Part shown: positions 31,701-37,300 of the stretch, piece by piece
How positions within the stretch are numbered: position 1 is the stretch's first letter
Layout of the letters: each line of letters begins with the position of its first letter
Assembly: GCA_918026815.1 (NCBI GenBank)
Contig: CAKJVC010000093.1
Span: 1-37,300 of the forward strand
Origin: Chalara sp. BL73
Taxonomy: Eukaryota; Ascomycota; Leotiomycetes; Helotiales
DNA: 37,300 nucleotides
Direction of reading: 5' to 3'
Translations under genes and position numbers: made by a program
The notes under the pieces: model-generated
What the model saw: the letters and a program-made list of their open reading frames with translations, nothing else
Databases searched by the model: none
What the model was told of the DNA's origin: nothing

Positions 31701-33346
31701 TGAGTTCCGATATAGCCTATTACAGTACTTTAGCACGCCGCGATCCAGTCTTTTTCTAAACATTTTTACTACTAAAAGTTTTAATGCTTTTGGAATAGAA
31801 AAACTCGCTGCTTGCCATACTGTGTGTTCTATTGTTTTGATCACAATAAGTAGTAATACATCCTCATGAAATCGTCCGCATTCAAACTAGTCGAACGCAA
31901 AAACTTTTTCTTTGTTAATCAGGACTTTTTCCAAAAACTTCCTTTTCGCAGGCTGCAGCATATCCCCGATATTTAGATCTTTTAGTCTTTCAGGCGTAAG
32001 TCTTAACTTTCTAGAAATGTCCGAAAACCTGGAAATAATATGTTCTTAATATATTCCAACTTGTTCTTGAAAAACGTTTCTTGCTTTAAATTTCTTATAC
32101 CAGTCTTTTCTGCCTCCGGGAGCATTGTTTACTCCGTCAGCTTTATCAACTAAATAGATCTTTTTGTCCTTTGTTTTGTATGCAGTATTTACGCTAAAGT
32201 ACCGCGTTGCTTTCCTTCTGTAAAAAAAAAGCGTGTAATTGGAGTTAAACTCTGTTTTTACAAAATCCAAAACTAAATAAGTGTCTGTGTTCCACGAATT
32301 GTTTATAAGCCCGTCCTTTTCTTCAAAAAAGTAAAACTTGTCTCCAAGTTTTTTAAGCACTGAAACAAGCTGAAAGCTTCTTTGAAACATTTCTGCGTTT
32401 GTTGTACAAAAGCTATCTATAGCTACGCAGTCAGCTACAGATGTTGCTAGTTTTCCGAATCTGTCGTATATCCGTTATTACTATCGGACTCAATTATTCC
32501 GATAGTGTTTTAAGCTCGACGCATTACAGCGTTTTTTGCGGATTCCGTTTCGGTATTTGTTTTTACTGTAGTGATCAAGCTAGTCTTTAAGTCTCGAATA
32601 GAAGCAAAAACAAAGCCGTTAAAAGAATTTTTAGAATAGCAGAACACTACTTTAGCTTTGCGTATAAATAGAAAGCCTAGAATTAGCTTGAAACCAGGAA
32701 AGTTTATAATATAAAATCGGGTCTTTATAGCTGCATTGCCAATAGTAACCGGCAAATTGTTTACGAACTTTACAAATTTCGACGTACTTCCTGTAATAGT
32801 CTTTAAAGCCATATTGTCGTTCCGAGTAATAGAAATGTCCACTTTTGTCGCAACTTTTAGCGTCATTAAGCTAACCTCGGCGCCCGTATTAAGCGTAGCT
32901 TTAATGTCTACAAGCTTTAAGTGCCCTGCTAGTGTAATAACAACTTTTAACGTAAAAGAATAAACTTCCGAATATTTCGAATAAGACTCCACTAAGCCGA
33001 AACCAACGTCAGCCGTGCTTTTGCTGCAATCTACCAGCTCTTCTAAGCTTATAATGCTTTCTTTAAGCGCTTGCTCAGCAGCTGTATTAGAGTCAATACT
33101 AAAGCAAATTACTAGTTCTCCCAGGCTTATCATGCTTTCCTCAATAAGTGCATGCTCTATTTCCGCATTCAGGGTTCCTTTTAAAGTTCTAGGCCGTCTT
33201 TTAAAAAGCAAAGCCGAATCTGCTAGCGACAGCAGTTCTTTTAAAGTAAATCTTTCGGGAATCGATTTCTGGGTTATAAGTTTTGCTAGCGAACTTTCAT
33301 GACTATAGCCAAGCCTGGCTAGCGCACTCGCTACAGTGGGCTTCAA
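28758..33346 (-). pseudogene. Ty3/Gypsy pol: protease, reverse transcriptase, RNase H, integrase (decayed)
   Basis: Protease (32510-33346): the active-site loop reads LNTGAEVSLM, with Asn (AAT at 32888-32890) where aspartic proteases need Asp, and ILGFLFIRKAKVVF closes the fold. Reverse transcriptase (31044-31640): VDLYSGYNQITL and the catalytic FLDDI box are intact, followed by SFIGSKSQFC and the EAKAFIGLCVYFRI thumb. RNase H and its tail follow to 30072 (VPGKQYTAADALSRK). Integrase: the zinc-binding CEEC is kept but one of the histidines has become Tyr (SGYKE), then the core and, at 29082-29267, the RARPLQKNDIVLRYNFVREI basic C-terminal region. The tail at 28758-29006 has HFYAPDDRVTSDSS. 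In-frame stops separate these pieces. The product would be one polyprotein processed in a virus-like particle; it is clearly inactive here. Confidence 0.88.
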
Positions 33347-35116
33347 TTTTTGAGCTTTCGTAGCTTTTCGCTCCAGGCTAGCTTTTTCCGGCTTTTTAGA
33401 CTTGTTTTTAAAAGAATTTTCCTGAAAACGTACCGTTTTCAGCTGCGGTGTTTTAACTACACCGTGCTTCGCTTGCTTTTGAAGCTTTTGCTGTAGTGTA
33501 AGCTTAGAATTATATAGTGCTTAACGCTTTGCTTTTCTGGTGAATAGCCTGACTTTTACAGGCTTTATCCCGGCTTTTTTTGCAATGAAGTTTTGCACCT
33601 AAACACTCGTTTTATTACTTAGCTTCGTTTCTGTCAGTATATTGCTAGTTTCACAAACGTAAGTTTCAATGTTGTTAACCACGCTTTTTTTCCTGGCTTA
33701 AGCTCCTTTTCTACTAAACCGGGCTTCTTTTTCTAAAGCTCGTTTTCTATTTTTAAGAATGTAGCTAAATTTGGTATTGATAGTTCGCGCTATAACTTGG
33801 TCCCGGCGCGGAAAGTCGTTGCTGAACTGTACAGGTATTGAAGTCTTTTCGGCTTCCCAAGGTTTTAAGCAAATATAGTAATTTTTATCAGACTTATGAA
33901 TAACGCTTAAGCTAATAAACTTTTTGTAGTCGTAGCACTAGTTTATATATTTATAAAGCTCTTAAAGTCTTATATTACTTGATTGCTGATTTCTGCACTA
34001 TTTGCAAGTATCGTCATTTCGGAACCTTTTTTTCTTTGCGAATCCTCCGTAGCCGACTTTATATTTTTCAGCATAATCCTTTTCCAAATAGTTGAAGTTA
34101 GCTATTCGAGCTTTTTGCTGAACTCGCTTTGCAACAACCTGCAAAATTCGCAAGCGTTCCAAGCTTTCTGTAATGTTGTCTATTTTTTAGTCCGTGACTG
34201 AACGGTTTTCTAGAGATTTTTCTCTGACAAGAAGCAAAACAGCTTTGTTGCGTTCTTTTAGTCTTAACGTCGAAAATGCCGAAATTGCTGAGCGAGTTCT
34301 TTCAAACACAAATAAAGTGCTCATTTCCAGGCTATTAAACCCTGTAAGCAGCTTTCTTATTCTTTGTTCTTGTACCAAATCATTTATTTCCTTTAATACT
34401 GCACATCCGTTCTTAACGTACTTATAGACTTCTTTGTAAAGTCTAATACTTTCAGTACTTAGTTTCCCAGGCTTTGCCGCATATTTAAAAGCTTTTGCTC
34501 GCAAACTATAAAGCAGCCCATATAGAAACTTAAACGTCAGCATTTTGTCCGTAATAACTTTTTTTTTTAAGCATTTTAATCTCGCTTAGTTGAACTTTTT
34601 GCAATAGGAGTATATCTGCTCCTGTGTCACGTGACTTTAATCACCGATAGTTTTGAAATCTTTGACGTATTTGTCGAAGTATGCGATAGTATATAAAAGT
34701 TGCTTCGAGTTTTTGTACCGATACTCTTTCAACAGTTCTTGTTAAAAAGCTTTCCACGTTACAGTTGAGTTACTGTACTCGCTTAGCTGTTCAATCTCTT
34801 TTTTCAGCTGCATCGAAGCGTACTCTGTCGCTCTTTCTTTCTTTTCTTTGTTATCCTGGATTCCATAATCTTTGAAGCTTTTGTTAAGAAACTTGAAGTA
34901 CGCAGTAACTTTCTTACCGCTGAAAAAAAGACTGCTATATCCTTCAGGTACCGGCATAAGTTGAAAGTAAGCACGGTTATATGCTCGACCCGAGCTTGTA
35001 GAAGCAACCGATTGCCCTTTAAGCTTTTTATGCTTGTGTGATTTGTCGGAAAATAAGCCTGAAGTAAAATCCTTAAGCGTTGCTTCAAGCTTCTCAACTG
35101 TAAATGTAGAAGACAT
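33347..35116 (-). pseudogene. gag region of the younger Gypsy element, decayed
   Basis: The best frame starts at the Met at 35116 (MSSTFTVEKLEATLKDFTSG) and continues through YFQLMPVPEGYSSLFFSGKK and ATAYFKFL-like capsid sequence to a stop at 34742. A second block at 34187-34543 and a third near 33780-33960 (FPRRDQVIAR, with a lone Cys where a zinc knuckle would be expected) continue the polyprotein after stops. The order before the protease fits gag. The Cys-His knuckle is not convincingly present. Confidence 0.6.
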
Positions 35117-35593
35117 TGTATGTAGTGTAAGTGCTATAACAGTAGTAATAAGCAAAAAATTGTTTTGTTAAAAAGCTTCTAAGCGTAAAGAAAAAAGTTG
35201 ATGTAACTAGTCGTTGCTGTCAAAGCAATCTATATACTTGATAGCACGTAAAAATAGCGGTACAAAAAGCCTTTTTGTAGTAAGTCCCTATAACGCTCAA
35301 ACTTTAATAACGTTTATTGTTTTGCCCGAAAGTTTAAAGCTTCTTTAGCGAAACTTTTATGCTGAAACTCTCTCAACGGAACTTTTTTATGCCGTTGATT
35401 AGCGTATAGCCCGGTTCATGCCGAAGCTTTGTGGCTTTTTGCTTTTTAGTGTGACTTTAATCACTGTACTGAATTCCGGTACTCCTGGGCCTCCCACTTC
35501 CTGAGCGTTGTACAAGCGCTCGGCCTTAGCGTTTGCACGCTGACTCTCATTTTTAGGATGTCGTCCAGAAAAGTCGCCTGCTAGTAAAGATCA

Positions 35594-35905
35594 CTAACTG
35601 AATAAGTCCTTGTAAGCTGTTGTAACGCTTTTCAAACTTCGCGCTGCTTTTTTAGAAGCCTGTAGCGTTCTTCCCTGTATTACAGAAGCATCGCTGTAGT
35701 GCTCTTTATCGAGTAGCCCGTCAGTAAAGCGTATTTGAAAAGTATGCCGATGCTTTCTTTTCTGCTTTCTCGCACTGCATATCGCGTCTATAAGCTTCGC
35801 TGTTGCTACAGAAAGTGCCTGATCCCCTGCGTAAGTCACTAAAATACATGTAGCGGAGAACATGCTGAAAGCAAGAACAGCAACAGGATCTAGCACAAAA
35901 CTCAT
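35594..35905 (-). CDS. leader ORF starting inside the 5' LTR
   Basis: A 103-codon frame opens in the LTR (MSFVLDPVAVLAFSMFSATC), crosses the LTR end at 35849 and runs on through a basic stretch (RKQKRKHRHTFQIRF). The first 35 residues are hydrophobic. It lies before gag on the same strand. The left LTR copy has the same ATG. It may be a real leader peptide, the remains of a gag N-terminus, or chance. Confidence 0.35.
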   Translation of the reverse strand: MSFVLDPVAVLAFSMFSATCILVTYAGDQALSVATAKLIDAICSARKQKRKHRHTFQIRFTDGLLDKEHYSDASVIQGRTLQASKKAARSLKSVTTAYKDLFS

Positions 35906-36158
35906 AAGCGTGATAGCAGTGACTGTAGCATACTAGAAAGAGCACCGGCGAGCCTAAGCTCTATATAATAGATAAACGTCAATAGCTTATAAGGGTGTAA
36001 AATATAGAAGGGTGGAAAAGTGTGTTGTATTGATGATGATGCGCCTCCCTACCGGAAGCGCAGGTTATATACAACTCATGCTCCTCAGGTCACATGACTG
36101 ACCACTCATGAGTATCACGTGACAGAGTGTGAAAGGAAAGAAAATCGTCCCCACCACA
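35849..36158 (-). repeat. 5' LTR of the younger retrotransposon
   Basis: Plus strand begins TGTAGCGGAGAAC and ends CCCCACCACA. The central part of about 165 bp is identical to the other LTR. It contains a TATA-like CTATATAATAG. Confidence 0.92.
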
Positions 36159-37172
36159 ATATAAAACGAGTATTACATATTTTGTTAATTTTTCTACTAT
36201 AACTAAAATAGAATCGTATTTTACTTTTGTTACTAAATTTTTAAACTTTAAAAGTTTAACGATAAAGTTTTAAAATATTGATTTCTATAGTGTAAGTAGT
36301 ATCGGAGTTGTTTGCATTTGTTTATAAAAAGCTCGGCGTAGAGCTCTGTTTTTAATGCAAGTATTACAACTGCTGACTACTGTTTTTACTATAGTTCTTA
36401 GTTTTGGACACTAAAAAGTTTTCGCAATTTTTTTATACGTTTTTTTGATTTTTTAATGTCCGTGTGCAAAAAAGCTATATTGTTCTTTAACAAAGCTTTT
36501 TCTGATTTTTTTAAGTATATACAGCTTTTTTGTTTTTTTTTGTCGAAAAATCTCGTTATTTTTTTTATTTTTTTCGAAAGTTTTTTTTAGTATTCGTTAT
36601 ACGCCTAAATTCCGTTTAGCGCTATTCTTGAAATATACTAACTATAGCTCGGTGAAGTTATGCTTTACTGTTGTTGCAATTTTTTTTATATTTAAAACAA
36701 AGTCTTTATTTTCGAGCTTTTTAAACAAAACTGTTTTTTAGTATACTTTAAAGTTTTCGTACTTTAGTTTTTTGCTAAGCGCGTTAGTTTTTGCGTTGTT
36801 TGTTTCGCTAACGTGCTTAATAACTAAGTTGAATCTTGCTAGTTTTTTAGCTTATTTAGCTAACTTTCGATTGTTTAAAATTTTAGTAGTAGTAAAAGTT
36901 CGAAAATTTATATAGTCGGTATAAATAATAATTGTGAATTTTGCTTTTTGTAAGTAAATACGCTAATGCTTTAGCGCTTTTACGATTGCGAGCAGTTTTT
37001 TTTTATAAATGTTGTAGTTTTGTTTTGCTAACGACATTGTTTTTAAAAAGTAAGCAACGAAATGTAGCTTGTTGTTGTCGTTCTTTTAGAAATAAACTGC
37101 TTTTATTGTTGTATCTGAAGCATTAGTTTCGACTATGCTTTTTTTATTTTTGTTATAGTGTTTAAAAATTAA
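36159..37172 (-). pseudogene. old Ty3/Gypsy pol, 5' remaining part: RNase H and integrase N-terminal half
   Basis: On the minus strand, starting at the telomere border, the frame reads SIVETNASDTTIKAV (RNase H; the usual ETDAS has Asn), YFLKTMSLAKQNYNIYKKKL, then FTIIIYTDYINF and FNLVIKHVSETNNAKTNALS, and near the inner end YDSILVIVEKLTKYVILVLY of the integrase core. Trp and Gln codons have become stops. The frame passes into the 24616-25576 part if the younger element and one ATAT copy are removed. All sequence upstream of RNase H (reverse transcriptase, protease, gag, 5' LTR) is missing because the telomere starts here. Confidence 0.85.
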
Positions 37173-37300
37173 TTAGGGTTAGGGTTAGGGTTAGGGTTAG
37201 GGTTAGGGTTAGGGTTAGGGTTAGGGTTAGGGTTAGGGTTAGGGTTAGGGTTAGGGTTAGGGTTAGGGTTAGGTTAGGTTAGGGTTAGGTTAGGGTTAGG
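37173..37300 (+). repeat. telomere, (TTAGGG)n
   Basis: About 21 units of TTAGGG in the G-rich-toward-the-end sense, so this is the right end of a chromosome. The last 35 bases include TTAGG units mixed with TTAGGG, either true variants or sequencing slips at the end. The border sequence is AAAATTAATTAGGG. Confidence 0.97.

Larger units (their letters stand above)
25577..36158 (-). mobile_element. Ty3/Gypsy LTR retrotransposon, 10.58 kb, inserted in the older Gypsy pol
   Basis: Two 310-bp direct repeats at 25577-25886 and 35849-36158 bound the element. ATAT occurs directly outside both ends (25573-25576 and 36159-36162) as a 4-bp target duplication. All recognisable retroelement coding is on the minus strand, so the 5' LTR is at 35849-36158. 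Order: LTR, leader ORF, gag, protease, reverse transcriptase, RNase H, integrase, a 2.9-kb non-pol 3' segment with an antisense ORF and repeats, purine tract, LTR. Stops interrupt all main domains. I cannot identify a standard tRNA primer-binding site after the 5' LTR. Confidence 0.92.

Noticed and set aside
25577..36158. Two independent elements instead of one, because of the long 3' segment
   Set aside because: The matching 310-bp LTRs, ATAT duplication, purine tract and uniform coding strand support one element; a hidden nested insertion in 25887-28757 remains possible.
36941..37126. 61-codon plus frame near the telomere
   Set aside because: It is antisense to the recognisable RNase H remnant and Cys/Leu-rich by complement of Lys/Asn-rich decayed coding sequence.
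1..37300. tRNA, rRNA or CRISPR features
   Set aside because: I saw no B-box-like tRNA signature, rRNA-like block or regularly spaced repeat array. A tRNAscan run would be decisive for weak tRNAs.

Overview
The window is the right end of a chromosome of a filamentous ascomycete (Pezizomycotina; a leotiomycete is my best guess from the gene families, not proven). The evidence is short GT-AG introns of about 50-70 nt with CTAAC-like branch sites, fungal-specific families (2EXR, CorA-like, lipocalin-like, ankyrin), Ty3/Gypsy elements damaged by C-to-T and G-to-A transitions as in repeat-induced point mutation (RIP), and a terminal (TTAGGG)n array at 37173-37300.

Layout. (1) 1-10.5 kb is a gene-bearing subtelomeric part on the minus strand: a frameshifted arginyl-tRNA synthetase paralogue with degenerate signature motifs (171-2156), a multi-exon CorA-like membrane protein (2618-5059), a weak acidic hypothetical gene (6381-7430) and a seven-exon short-chain dehydrogenase (9108-10519) with a MITE-like insertion in one intron. 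(2) 10.5-19.2 kb is sparse: transposase-like and LTR-like relics, a 16-bp interstitial telomere tract, a broken ankyrin gene, and one intact secreted lipocalin-like gene (14698-15326). (3) 19.2-21.7 kb holds a secreted PAN/Apple-like protein gene split just after its start codon by a hAT-type element, which itself carries a 173-bp solo LTR with its own target duplication; an intact 2EXR gene follows (20897-21661). (4) From 22.2 kb to the telomere everything is nested retroelement: a plus-strand LTR-gag remnant with a 433-bp foldback mariner-type MITE, then an old minus-strand Gypsy element whose integrase gene is interrupted by a younger 10.58-kb LTR retrotransposon (25577-36158, 310-bp LTRs, ATAT target duplication). 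The telomere begins inside the RNase H coding region of the old element.

The genes do not form an evident pathway or cluster. The history is what ties the window together: repeated insertion, RIP-like decay, and a chromosome end formed inside a retrotransposon. The most interesting coding signals are ORFs antisense to pol near the 3' LTR of both Gypsy elements: a degenerate cysteine-motif/coiled-coil ORF ending tail-to-tail with pol in the old element, and a clean 72-codon ORF behind a CAA-rich leader in the younger one. All splice models were made by eye. Those for the dehydrogenase, lipocalin-like and CorA-like genes keep frame throughout, which argues against a generally indel-ridden sequence.
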